From Setoptus koraiensis (Eukaryota > Arthropoda): a stretch of DNA of 64,000 nucleotides. The notes below the pieces were generated by a model. It had not been told where the DNA came from. It saw nothing but the letters and a program-made list of their open reading frames with translations, and made no database searches. The stretch is taken from NCBI GenBank assembly GCA_048013815.1, contig CM106586.1, forward strand, positions 21,514,001-21,578,000, read 5' to 3'. Within the stretch, counting starts at the first letter, position 1; each line of letters starts with the position of its first letter. The position numbers were made by a program, and so were the translations under genes. This document shows positions 35,084-44,497 of this stretch, in pieces.

Positions 35084-38014
35084 ATGAGTGTCGACGATTC
35101 TGCCCTCCTTAATTTAGCTGCCCTTCTTCAGAGAACATTGTCGGATGACGCACAAATTAGAAAGGGCGCCGAAAGCGATCTACTCCGGATGGAAACATGC
35201 CAAAATTATGGTGTCTCTACCTTACTATTGACACGACGATCCGATGTAGATCCCGTCATTCGTGTTTCGGCTTCAATAGCTTTCAAGAATTTCATCAAAC
35301 GAAACTGGAGATTTGACCCGACTGACGAGACAACAGATAAAACAGACCTCATTGATGCGCAAGAACGTCAATTAATCAAGCAACACATAACAAGCATCAT
35401 GATTGAGTCTAAAGAGCACATACAACGTCAGTTGAGTGATGCCATGACTATTATTGGTCAATGCGATTTTCCCGATAAATGGCCATCGCTCATCGGCGAA
35501 TTGGTTGCCTCAATTCAGAAGAGTGGATATCAAGACTACGACATAATAAATGGTGTACTTCAAACGGCCCACTCAATATTTAGGCACTACAGACATGAGT
35601 ATGCATCGGATAGGCTTTGGACAGAGATTAAATATGTATTAGATAACTTCGCTCAGCCATTCACTGAATTATTTGTGGCACTCATGGCAGCTTCAAAAGG
35701 ACAAAATTTGAATAATACCAAGGCCATCTATAGTTCGCTAGTTCTGTGCGCAAAGATCTTTCATTCCCTCAATTTTCAAGATTTACCAGCGTTCTTTGAA
35801 GATCATATTGACCTCTGGATGTCGCACTTTCTAGAATTGCTCAGTATTAATCAGATCGATGATGAGACTGGACTAACGGAGCAACTGAAATCAGAAATAT
35901 GTGAAATAGCGAGCCTTTACGTACAAAAGTATAGTTCCGAGTTTGTTAATTACAGGGAAAAGGCTGCAGAAACCATATGGAGATTACTCACACAAACAGG
36001 CCATGATACTAGATACGACTTACTGGTAAGCAACGCCATCCGTTTCTTGATAACTGTTGCAGAAAGGCCCGAATCGCGTCATATTTTTCAAGATCCCAAG
36101 GTCTTGAACTCTTTGTGTCAGCAAGTTATAATACCCAATATGGAATTCAGAGAAGTCGACGAAGAATTGTTTGAAGACAATCCCGAAGAATACATTCGAA
36201 AAGACATTGAAGGCTCCGATGTTGACACTCGTAGGCGAGCCTCGTGCGAATTAGTCAAGGCTTTGAGTCGAAACTTCGAAAGAGAGATTGTCGATGGTTT
36301 CAGTCAATATATAGTAGTGATGCTGAATAATTACTCTCTAGACAAGAAGCGAAATTGGAAGAGCAAAGATGTTGCTGTGTTCCTAGTAACATCTATGGCT
36401 GTGAAAGGCGCATCTCGCCAACACGGCACAACCTCTGTCTCCTCGCTTGTGAATATAGAAGACTTCTACAAACAACACATTTTGGGGGACCTGGATGGCG
36501 CTGATTGCGACCTAGATCAACTTGTTGTTTTAAGGGCTGATGCACTGAAATTCATCACAACGTTTCGTAACCAGCTTTCATTAGAGTTACTGATACCGTC
36601 CTTACCTTTAATCATAAAGCATCTACGCGCACCAAACACGGTTGTACATACTTATGCAGCCATAACCATAGAGAAGTTATTGACAATGAGAGATGCAAAA
36701 CAAACAAGGATTGCCCCAAACCAATTGGAGCCATTCATCGAATCCATGATTACAGCTCTGTTCGATGTCTTAAACATGTCAGGATCTCAAGAAAATGATC
36801 ATGTGATGAAGGCAATCATGAGACTATTTAGTTTTGCAGACTCAAGATCAATTGTACCATTCTTACCCAACGTAGTACCAAAGATAATTTCTAAGTTAGT
36901 CAGAGTTGCCGATAATCCTTCTAGGCCTTTCTTCAATCATTATCTCTTTGAGACGTTAGCACTTACAATACGAGCTACTTATCAGCAGAATAGGATGGCT
37001 ATTAAAGAATTTGAAGATATCTTATTCCAGATTATGGAAAATATACGCCAAAGAGATGTGCAAGAGTTTATGCCATACGTTTTTGAGTTGCTTGATTTGG
37101 TTTTGAGATATCAAGAGAGGAATGGAATATCCGAAAACTTCCAGAAGCTTCTTGAAAATCCCGAACTTCTGGGACCGACACTCTGGGAGAGAGCTGCCAA
37201 TATTCGCCCACTAACAGGTCTTTTACAGACCTATATCGAGAAGGATGCTCAAGCTATAGTTTCGCAAAATAAACTATTGCCCTTGCTCGGTGTATTCCAA
37301 AAATTGATTTCATCAAAAGCCACAGATCACGAAGGATTAACGCTCTTACAATCTATGATTTCTTATATTCAACCTAATGTACTCGATGCCCACATACGAC
37401 AAGTGTTTCTACTGTGCTTTCAACGTTTGTCTGGCTCAAAAACGACCAAATTTGTCCGGAATGTCCTTGTATGTTTCTCGCTATATGCTTTTGTGCGTGG
37501 ACCTCAAGTTTTGGCTAGCACAATAGATTCCATCCAGGACAAGATGTTCGGGATGGTGTTGGAGAAATTGTACATCCAGGACGTTCAAAAGGTGACTGGA
37601 ATTATTGAAAGAAGAATTTGCATCTCAGCCATGGTGAAGATTTTGGTATCATTACCTTTCATATCCGATGGTGCCTATAACAACTTATGGGCATCACTTC
37701 TTCAGGTACTTGTGGCCATGCTTGAATTACCTGAGGTGAAGGCGGAGAATGAAGACGACGACCATTTTTCTGACATAGAAAACGTGTTGACCTATCAGGC
37801 TCAGTACTCTCGACTTATTTTTGCAAGTAAAAGGCGAATCGATCCAACCGCAAATGAAGTACAAGATCAGCGATTGTTTCTGGCACAATCCTTGAAACGC
37901 CTTTCTACGCAATCCCCCGGCCTTCTACCAAAGCTAATTGCTCAAACAATATCGCCAGAAGCAATTGAACACATCAACAGATACTGTCAGGCAGCGAATA
38001 TCACGCTTGTGTAA
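35084..38014 (+). CDS. CSE1L: Exportin-2 (CAS/CSE1L), importin-alpha re-exporter
   Basis: A single uninterrupted exon of 976 residues (human 971). The ATG at 35084 (MSVDDSALLN) is preferred; the in-frame triplet at 35072 is TTG. The N-terminus has the importin-beta N-terminal domain (IRKGAESDLLRME ... FKNFIKRNWRF), with the family hallmark FPDKWPSLI near residue 127. The rest is HEAT repeats of the Cse1 and CAS/CSE C-terminal domains. With Ran-GTP, exportin-2 carries importin-alpha back from nucleus to cytoplasm. The stop is followed at once by AATAAA (38023-38028) and the gene ends 17 bp from the end of Nopp140. A fully intronless CSE1L is uncommon in animals and fits the intron-poor neighbourhood. 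Confidence 0.97.
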   Translation: MSVDDSALLNLAALLQRTLSDDAQIRKGAESDLLRMETCQNYGVSTLLLTRRSDVDPVIRVSASIAFKNFIKRNWRFDPTDETTDKTDLIDAQERQLIKQHITSIMIESKEHIQRQLSDAMTIIGQCDFPDKWPSLIGELVASIQKSGYQDYDIINGVLQTAHSIFRHYRHEYASDRLWTEIKYVLDNFAQPFTELFVALMAASKGQNLNNTKAIYSSLVLCAKIFHSLNFQDLPAFFEDHIDLWMSHFLELLSINQIDDETGLTEQLKSEICEIASLYVQKYSSEFVNYREKAAETIWRLLTQTGHDTRYDLLVSNAIRFLITVAERPESRHIFQDPKVLNSLCQQVIIPNMEFREVDEELFEDNPEEYIRKDIEGSDVDTRRRASCELVKALSRNFEREIVDGFSQYIVVMLNNYSLDKKRNWKSKDVAVFLVTSMAVKGASRQHGTTSVSSLVNIEDFYKQHILGDLDGADCDLDQLVVLRADALKFITTFRNQLSLELLIPSLPLIIKHLRAPNTVVHTYAAITIEKLLTMRDAKQTRIAPNQLEPFIESMITALFDVLNMSGSQENDHVMKAIMRLFSFADSRSIVPFLPNVVPKIISKLVRVADNPSRPFFNHYLFETLALTIRATYQQNRMAIKEFEDILFQIMENIRQRDVQEFMPYVFELLDLVLRYQERNGISENFQKLLENPELLGPTLWERAANIRPLTGLLQTYIEKDAQAIVSQNKLLPLLGVFQKLISSKATDHEGLTLLQSMISYIQPNVLDAHIRQVFLLCFQRLSGSKTTKFVRNVLVCFSLYAFVRGPQVLASTIDSIQDKMFGMVLEKLYIQDVQKVTGIIERRICISAMVKILVSLPFISDGAYNNLWASLLQVLVAMLELPEVKAENEDDDHFSDIENVLTYQAQYSRLIFASKRRIDPTANEVQDQRLFLAQSLKRLSTQSPGLLPKLIAQTISPEAIEHINRYCQAANITLV

Positions 38015-38022
38015 ACTTATAC

Positions 38023-38036
38023 AATAAACTTTTATT
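38023..38036. terminator. Overlapping convergent poly(A) signals of CSE1L and Nopp140
   Basis: AATAAA at 38023-38028 serves CSE1L (+). TTTATT at 38031-38036 is AATAAA on the minus strand and contains the Nopp140 stop codon. The two 3' UTRs must therefore overlap or be extremely short. Confidence 0.7.
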
Positions 38037-39897
38037 CGAATTTACTACTGTTAATACTACCATCTATAATGGCACCAGATGATGTCCTTTTCTTTTTAGC
38101 TTTCTCTTTTCTGAATTGCTTACCGCTAACGTTTTGCCCCCAACTATCTCTGGCGGGGTTTACAGCGTAAGTTACCTCTGGATCGCGCTGAACACGAGTG
38201 AAAGGAACGTTGGGGGTTGGGAACGAAGGTGTGGAAGAATGCTTATAATTGGGACAAGTCACAATACAAGGAGGCCTGTAATTAGGACAATCCTTACTAC
38301 ATGAGAAGACCGGGGCTACACCGTTGATAGTGACCTTCTTAGTGGGAGAGACAACGCCCAGCTGTTGCGCTGCCCCGGGTATCAACGGCTTTTTGACCGT
38401 TTTATCGTCGCTAGAGTCCGATGAGGAGGCGGCTTTCGCAGGTGCCCCCTTCTTCACGCTAACCGGTTTTTCCGGTGAGTCCTGTTTTTTTGTAGTTTTG
38501 ATCGGTCCATCGTCGCTAGAGTCCGATGAGGAGGCGGCTTTCTGAGGGACCTCCTTCTTAGCGGGAACTAGTTTTTTAGGTGAATTCTGGTTTTTCGGTG
38601 TTTTAACGGGTTCATCGTCGTCTGAATCTGATGAAGAAGACGAAGAAGCGACTCTTGGAGTAGCAGCTTTTAGAGTAGCAGCTTTCGGAGCTGTAACTTT
38701 TGGAGTTGCAGCTTTTTTGGAAGAGTCAATCTTCGCTACCACCGGAGTTTTCAACGGTTTTATGACCGGTTCATCGTCGCTTGAGTCCGATGACGAGGCG
38801 GTTTTCGGGGGAGCCTCCTTCTTTGCGCCAACCGGTTTTTTAGGTAATTCCGTTTTTTTCGCGCTTTTAGCCGGTTCATCATCGTCTGATTCCGATGAAG
38901 AAGATGAAGAAGCAGCTTTCGGAGTAGCAGCTTTTGGAGTAGCAGCTTTAGGAGCTGCAGTTTTTTTAGAAGAGTCAATCTTCGCTACCACCGGAGCTTT
39001 CAACGGTTTCGTGACCGGTTCATCATCGTCTGATCCCGATGAAGAAGATGAAGAAGCAGCTTTCGGAGTAGCAGCTTTTGGAGCTGTAGTTTTTTTAGAA
39101 GAGTCCATCTTCGCTACCACCGGAGCTTTCAACGGTTTTGTGACCGGTTCATCGTCGTCTGAGTCCGATGAGGCGGCGGCTTTCGGGGGAGCCTCCTTCT
39201 TTACGCCAACCGGTTTTTTAGGTAATTCCGCTTTTTTCGCGCTTTTAACCTGTTTATCATTGTCTGATTCCGATGAAGAAGATGAAGAAGCAGCTTTCGG
39301 AGTAGCAGCTTTTTTAGAAGAGTCAATCTTAGCTACCACCGGAGTTTTCAACGGTTCCGCGACCGGTTCATCGTCGCTCGAGTCCGATGACGAGGCGGCT
39401 TTAGGGGTGGCCTCCTTTTTTGCGGTAACTAGTTTCTTAGGTGAATCCTGCTTTTTCGCCTTTTTAACAGGTTCATCGTCGCTCGATTCCGATGATGAGG
39501 CAGCTTTCGGAGCCTTCTTCTTTGTGCCAACAGGTTTTTTAGGTAATTCCGGTATTTTCGCATCGTCTGAGTCTGATGAAGAAGAAGAAGAAGCGGCTTT
39601 GGGAGTAGTAGCTTTTTTAGAAGAGTCAGTCTTCGGTACCACCGCAGTTTTCAACGGTTTTTTGACCGGTTCATCGTCGCTTGATTCCGATGAAGAAGAC
39701 GAAGAAGCGACTTTCGGGGTGGCCTCTTTTTTAGCGGCTAATGGTTTCTTAGATTCTAGTTTTTTCGGTGTTTCAACCGCTTGTTCGATGAGCTCCGAAG
39801 AAGGTGCCCCTTTCTTTAACTTTTTGGGTGGCTCCAACTCTACGGGAGCTGGAGGTGTCTTTCTTTGGTTAGCCTTCTGTTTTCTTGTTGAACTCAT
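38032..39897 (-). CDS. NOLC1: Nopp140/NOLC1-like nucleolar phosphoprotein
   Basis: A single exon of 621 residues. About a dozen acidic serine clusters (SSSSDSDDDEP type, casein-kinase-2 sites) alternate with basic Lys/Pro/Ala stretches, the hallmark of Nopp140. The C-terminus has the SRP40/Nopp140 C-terminal domain: a VQRDPEV-like start, then DSWGQN, GKQFRKEKAKKKR and a final SSKFE. The protein shuttles between nucleolus and Cajal bodies and chaperones snoRNPs and polymerase I. The stop codon lies inside its own poly(A) signal. The repeats keep the opposite strand open for more than 400 codons, which is a shadow. A partial second copy lies at 43463-44449. No LisH domain is obvious at the N-terminus, where human NOLC1 has one. 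Confidence 0.88.
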   Translation of the reverse strand: MSSTRKQKANQRKTPPAPVELEPPKKLKKGAPSSELIEQAVETPKKLESKKPLAAKKEATPKVASSSSSSESSDDEPVKKPLKTAVVPKTDSSKKATTPKAASSSSSSDSDDAKIPELPKKPVGTKKKAPKAASSSESSDDEPVKKAKKQDSPKKLVTAKKEATPKAASSSDSSDDEPVAEPLKTPVVAKIDSSKKAATPKAASSSSSSESDNDKQVKSAKKAELPKKPVGVKKEAPPKAAASSDSDDDEPVTKPLKAPVVAKMDSSKKTTAPKAATPKAASSSSSSGSDDDEPVTKPLKAPVVAKIDSSKKTAAPKAATPKAATPKAASSSSSSESDDDEPAKSAKKTELPKKPVGAKKEAPPKTASSSDSSDDEPVIKPLKTPVVAKIDSSKKAATPKVTAPKAATLKAATPRVASSSSSSDSDDDEPVKTPKNQNSPKKLVPAKKEVPQKAASSSDSSDDGPIKTTKKQDSPEKPVSVKKGAPAKAASSSDSSDDKTVKKPLIPGAAQQLGVVSPTKKVTINGVAPVFSCSKDCPNYRPPCIVTCPNYKHSSTPSFPTPNVPFTRVQRDPEVTYAVNPARDSWGQNVSGKQFRKEKAKKKRTSSGAIIDGSINSSKFE

Positions 39898-40211
39898 CTT
39901 GAATAATAGTGTATTTTACTGGAGATCTAAATTTAATTTAAGTTAATTCACAATACGTCGTTATGAAGCGCTACCAAAATTAGTTTAAATTCGCCGGAGC
40001 TTCGGGCCATGAGGCGCACACGTTGTTCCAAAAACACTAGAACGCATGTGCGCGACGCTTGGCGCACAATTTTAAATCCTCAAGTCCGACTGAAAATCAT
40101 CTGTGCTGCATGATCTTCAGCATCATTCGTAATTTATACGTTCATTCGAATTGCATTATCTATCAGTTCTTTTCCTAATCTACTTAGTATAATTGACCTG
40201 TATTAACAAGA
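39898..40211. promoter_or_regulatory. Divergent promoter, Nopp140 (-) / MED19 (+)
   Basis: 314 bp separate the two start codons. The Nopp140-proximal part, up to about 40050, recurs in inverted orientation at about 43310-43462 in front of the Nopp140 copy. Confidence 0.6.
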
Positions 40212-40835
40212 ATGAGTTATAATCAACCTTTTTCTAGAACAGATTCGTCTGGTACCTTGAAGACTACCATAAGCTTGGGGAAGACACCAGCGATTGTACA
40301 TTCAGGTCCATTTTATCTCATGAAAGAACCGCCAGAGACCAGCGAACTAACCGGTGCTAAGAATCTGATAAATCATCACCATTTAGAGAGGCCATATAAG
40401 AAGTTACCTGACAGAAGAAAAGATGGATTAAGTGCATTTCTCCCAAACTTGCCTGGAGATATAGACGTTCCAGGATCCAAAGAGAACGGTAGTTCGCTTG
40501 TGTCACTACTGGAAACTAGAATTATTACTCACAAAGAAATATTGCCCTTAACAGCAACCCAGTTGATAGGATTCAGGCTTCATCCCGGCCCCCTACCTGC
40601 TCAATACCGAGTATTCAGTCAATCAGTACACAAAAAACACAAGAAACACAAGAAGAAACAGCGCAACTTTACCCATGATACCCACACAGTCGATTATGGA
40701 GCGTCCGAATCCACGGAATCACAGGTAGCAGAGAGGAAAAAGAAGGAAAAGAAAAAAGAGAAAAAGAAAGATAAAAAGGATAAGAAGGATAAAAAAAGAA
40801 AGAACCATGGACAAATGAGCGGCAATGATGACTGA
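40212..40835 (+). CDS. MED19: Mediator complex subunit 19
   Basis: A single exon of 207 residues. The conserved core reads SGPFYLMKEPPETSELTGAK, then FLPNLPG.ID.PGS, then IGFRLHPGPLPAQYR, matching metazoan MED19. It ends in a very Lys-rich tail (KKHKKHKKKQ and KKEKKKEKKKDKKDKKDKK), as in human MED19. It is a head-module subunit of Mediator that links activators to RNA polymerase II in the nucleus. It shares a 314-bp divergent promoter region with Nopp140. Confidence 0.95.
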   Translation: MSYNQPFSRTDSSGTLKTTISLGKTPAIVHSGPFYLMKEPPETSELTGAKNLINHHHLERPYKKLPDRRKDGLSAFLPNLPGDIDVPGSKENGSSLVSLLETRIITHKEILPLTATQLIGFRLHPGPLPAQYRVFSQSVHKKHKKHKKKQRNFTHDTHTVDYGASESTESQVAERKKKEKKKEKKKDKKDKKDKKRKNHGQMSGNDD

Positions 40836-41206
40836 ATTAAAAATATTGAAACATGAACTGAAGCGGGATATTCAGGATTGTGCTTCTGCAAGTGTAATGT
40901 CAACGATTGATTATCGATATGTGAAATCGATAAATTGCAGCCTCGATATGCAGACAAGCCATCACACTTTCATAGCAAACCACCGGTGAAGATGGCAATC
41001 ATCTGTACTGACTATCTTATCGATCAATTATTTATGCCTCCACTTGACTAGGATTTAAATCAATTTCGAAATTTACATTTTCATACAATCTTCAGCTGCC
41101 AGCTACTGTTTGTCTAGTTGTTTTTTATTTTCATATTTCTTTGCATAAATAAATCTCAAGAATAAAATCTAATATATATTATATTTACCTCAATTGCATT
41201 TAATTA

Positions 41207-42860
41207 ATGATAATGACCTCATTGATATTACGTAGGCTCGCACTTAATCACACAAGTGGTATTCTATCATTCACTCGTCCATCAAAACAGGTGTACCTGT
41301 TGGCAATGAAAAGGCTGTCGTTGATAAGTTCATATGAAATAAACCAAGACCATGAGACAAACATTAGGACCTATCTGTTCAAGAGAAGCCCTATCATTCG
41401 ACATGCACGATGGAATCATTCAGGTAAAGGCTTGATTTGAACTTTGAGATAAGCACTACAAGAAACTCTCTGACTGATTTCTGATCACTTGATAAATTCA
41501 GACTCCGATGAAGTTTTATTTGATTTGGCTGACATTGGTGAAGGGATAACCGAGGTGGTGGTTAAAGAATGGTAAAGTTTATTAACACGTTCCGCTAATT
41601 TCGGCGGTTCCATTGTTGTGATCCAATAGCTGATGCTAACGATATCTATTAAAACTGTACTTCAGGTTCGTCAAAGAAGGGGATATTGTCAGGGAATTCG
41701 ATGCCATTTGTGAAGTTCAAAGTGACAAGGCTTCTGTGACAATCACAAGTAGATATAATGGAACAATCAAGAAACTCCTTTACGATATTGATTCCGTGGC
41801 GAAAGTTGGCAAGCCCCTCGTGGCAATATATAGGGAAAAACAGGACAATTCAGCAGTGGACATTCCTACGACTGTAGATTCGCCACAAGTTGATGCATGC
41901 AATATCGGAGATACTGAAACTCATGTCAACGAACACCAATTGAAGTCCACAACGACTAATAGTCACATAGTGCCTACTCTACCATCGGTACGAAGAATGG
42001 CAAAAGAGCATGGTATAGATTTAAGTAATGTATCACCATCCGGAAAGGACGGGAGAATCTTGAAAGAGGATCTTGTCCGTTACTTGGATAATCTCAAGGA
42101 TGGAACAGTAGATGCAATTAACATTAGTACCTCTCAAGATGAAACTACAAACAGTAACACTCGACAAATTAAATTTAATGCTATCACCAAGGCAATGTTC
42201 AACAAGATGACAGAGTCACTGAAGATTCCTCATTTTTATTATTCAGATGAGATAGACATGACCAATCTAATTATTATTTTGAAAACTTTGAGCGCAGACT
42301 CAATGTTCCCTGTGAAGATAAATTCTCTAGCGTTTATGGTTAAATCGTGTTCCATGGCCCTGGCTGCCTATCCAATATTGAATGGAACAATTGGTCAAGA
42401 TAAACAACATATACAAGTGAAAGAGTATCACAATATAGGGATAGCGATGGACACAAAAGATGGTTTAATTGTGCCTAATATAAAGAATGTCGAGAGATTA
42501 AGCGTTCTAGAGGTGGCTTCTGAATTAGAGCGCCTAAAGAACCTTAGTAACTCTGGTAGTCTATCAGTGTCGGACCTAACGAACGGCACTTTTTCACTGT
42601 CCAACATTGGCTCAATCGGTGGGGTGTTCGGTGTTCCCGTTATAGTTGAACCGGAGCTTGCGATAGGCGCTATCGGAAAAATTAGAAAGTTGCCGCGCTA
42701 CGTATCGAAACTTGGCGATCAATTTGAGGCTCGCGAAATAGTACAAATAGTTTGGGGCGCCGATCACAGGGTGATCGATGGAGCAACTGTGGCCAGATTT
42801 TCCAACCTCTGGAAGTATTACTTGGAGAATCCATCTATGCTTGCAGTCAGACTTCACTAA
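41207..42860 (+). CDS. DBT: Branched-chain alpha-keto acid dehydrogenase E2 (dihydrolipoamide acyltransferase)
   Basis: Three exons, 41207-41423, 41502-41571 and 41666-42860, give 493 residues (human 482). The N-terminus is a basic, Ser/Arg-rich mitochondrial presequence. A lipoyl domain follows (FDLADIGEGITEVVVKEW across exons 2-3), with the lipoyl lysine in SDKAS near residue 118. Then comes the E1/E3-binding domain (PSVRRMAKEHGID ... GRILKEDL, about 197-233) and the catalytic domain with the acyltransferase motif DHRVIDG near residue 462. It transfers branched acyl groups from lipoamide to CoA in the mitochondrial matrix during Leu/Ile/Val breakdown. The last 155 bases of the coding region and the downstream DNA are duplicated at 45979-46465. 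Confidence 0.97.
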
Positions 42861-43309
42861 CAGACGAAATTCTTTCAACTAAATTAAACTATCGATATTC
42901 TTGGATTAGGCGACGGCGAATCATTCATATTCAATAACTTGGATAGCCGTGATGATCCAATACGATACATTCAGACAGATTGTAGAATCAAGAGTTGACA
43001 TTAACATGATTTCTATTAAATAATAATTGAAAAAAACAATCTAGTCAGTAGTAGGCCTTTTATTGTTAGCATGATCAACAACCAACAATGCATTGTCGAT
43101 GAATGAATGTTCCGGTAACAATTCCAGTAACATTCAGCTGCGGTGAAAACACTTGTGTCAGTCGGTGCTGGGGCTCGTGATATAATAATAATAATTGTTA
43201 ATCTGTTTAAATCACGCTCGTTCTTACGGACGGAGGCAGGTTAACTGCGCCAATTTAAGCAATATGTTAGGAGCGCCACAATCGTAGCATAGCGGCGACG
43301 CATTTTGCA
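42861..43309. other. DBT 3' flank and left side of the Nopp140 insertion
   Basis: Sequence 42861-43226 is repeated at about 46143-46490, part of the tandem duplication. From 43227 to about 43293 there is unrelated sequence. Then 43294-43309 (GGCGACGCATTTTGCA) repeats the 3' end of ZnT, just before the inverted Nopp140 copy begins. Confidence 0.6.
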
Positions 43310-43462
43310 CACATGCGTTCTAGTGTTTTTGGAACAACTTATGCGCCTCATGGCCCGAAGCTCTGGCGAATTTAATCTAATTTTGGTAGCGCTTCATAAA
43401 GACGTATTGTGAATTAACCTAAATTAAATTTAGATCTCCAGTAAAATACACTATTATTCAAG

Positions 43463-44449
43463 ATGAGTTCAACAAGAAAACAGAAGGCTAACCAAAGGAA
43501 GACACCTCCAGCTCCCGTAGAGTTGGAGCCACCCAAAAAGTTAAAGAAAGGGGCACCTTCTTCGGAGCTCAACGAACAAGCGGTTGAAACACCGAAAAAA
43601 CTAGAAAATAGGAAACCATTTGCCGCTAAAAAAGAGGCCAACCCAAGAGTCGCTTCTTCGTCTTCTTCATCGGACTCAGACGACGGTGAACTGGTCAAAA
43701 AACAGTTGAAAACTGCGGTGGTACCGAAGACTGACTCTTCTAAAAAAGCTACTTATCCCAAAGCCGCTTCTTCGTCTTCTTCATCAGACTCAGACGACGA
43801 CGAACCGGCCAAAAGCACAAAAAAACAGGATTCACCTAAGAAACTAGTTACCGCAAAAAAGGAGGCCACCCCTAAAGCCGCCTCGTCATCGGACTCGAGC
43901 GACGATGAACCGGTCGCGGAACCGTTGAAAACTCCGGTGGTAGCTAAGATTGACTCTTCTAAAAAAGCTGCAGCTCCAAAAGCTACTTATCCCAAAGCTG
44001 CTTCTTCATCTTCTTCATCGGAATCAGACGACGATGAACCTGTTAAAAAAGCGAAAACGCAAGATTCACCTAAGAAACTAGTTACAGCAAGAAAGGAGGC
44101 CCCTCCGAAAGCCACCTCGTCATCGGACTCAAGCGACGATGAACTCGTCAGAAAACCGTCGAAAGCTCCGGTGGTAGCAAAAAAAACTGCAGCTCCAAAA
44201 GCTGCTCCTCCGCTAGCTGCTTCTTCATCTTCTTCATCGGAATCGAGCGACGATGAACCTGTTAGGAGACCGTACATTCGATGTTCAAATCCTTCATCTT
44301 CTTCATCGGAATCGAGCGACGATGAACCTGTTAGAAGACCGTACATTCGATGTTCAAATCCTTCATCTTCTTCATCGGACTCGGACGACGATGAACCTTT
44401 TAGAAGGGCGTTGCCCGATCTGATTCTATCAAATCAAAAAAAAATGTGA
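43463..44449 (+). CDS. Partial, inverted duplicate of Nopp140 lacking the C-terminal domain
   Basis: A single open frame of 328 residues, nearly identical to Nopp140 over the first 50 residues, then the same acidic-serine/basic repeats with fewer units. About 150 bp upstream of the ATG also match the parent, so it may carry its own promoter. The SRP40/Nopp140 C-terminal domain is absent. Instead the end has a 69-bp unit repeated twice plus a partial copy (RRPYIRCSNPSSSSS...) and a novel tail (ALPDLILSNQKKM). Orientation is opposite to the parent. It could act as a dominant or decoy Nopp140, or be a non-functional copy; the long open frame is helped by the repeat composition. Confidence 0.65.
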   Translation: MSSTRKQKANQRKTPPAPVELEPPKKLKKGAPSSELNEQAVETPKKLENRKPFAAKKEANPRVASSSSSSDSDDGELVKKQLKTAVVPKTDSSKKATYPKAASSSSSSDSDDDEPAKSTKKQDSPKKLVTAKKEATPKAASSSDSSDDEPVAEPLKTPVVAKIDSSKKAAAPKATYPKAASSSSSSESDDDEPVKKAKTQDSPKKLVTARKEAPPKATSSSDSSDDELVRKPSKAPVVAKKTAAPKAAPPLAASSSSSSESSDDEPVRRPYIRCSNPSSSSSESSDDEPVRRPYIRCSNPSSSSSDSDDDEPFRRALPDLILSNQKKM

Positions 44450-44497
44450 TATGATATTGATAATTTTTAATCTGTTTAAATCTCGCTCGTTCTTAAT

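Noticed and set aside
38717-39946. 409-codon plus-strand open frame opposite Nopp140
   Set aside because: A shadow of the serine-rich codon repeats; the minus frame has the conserved C-terminal domain.
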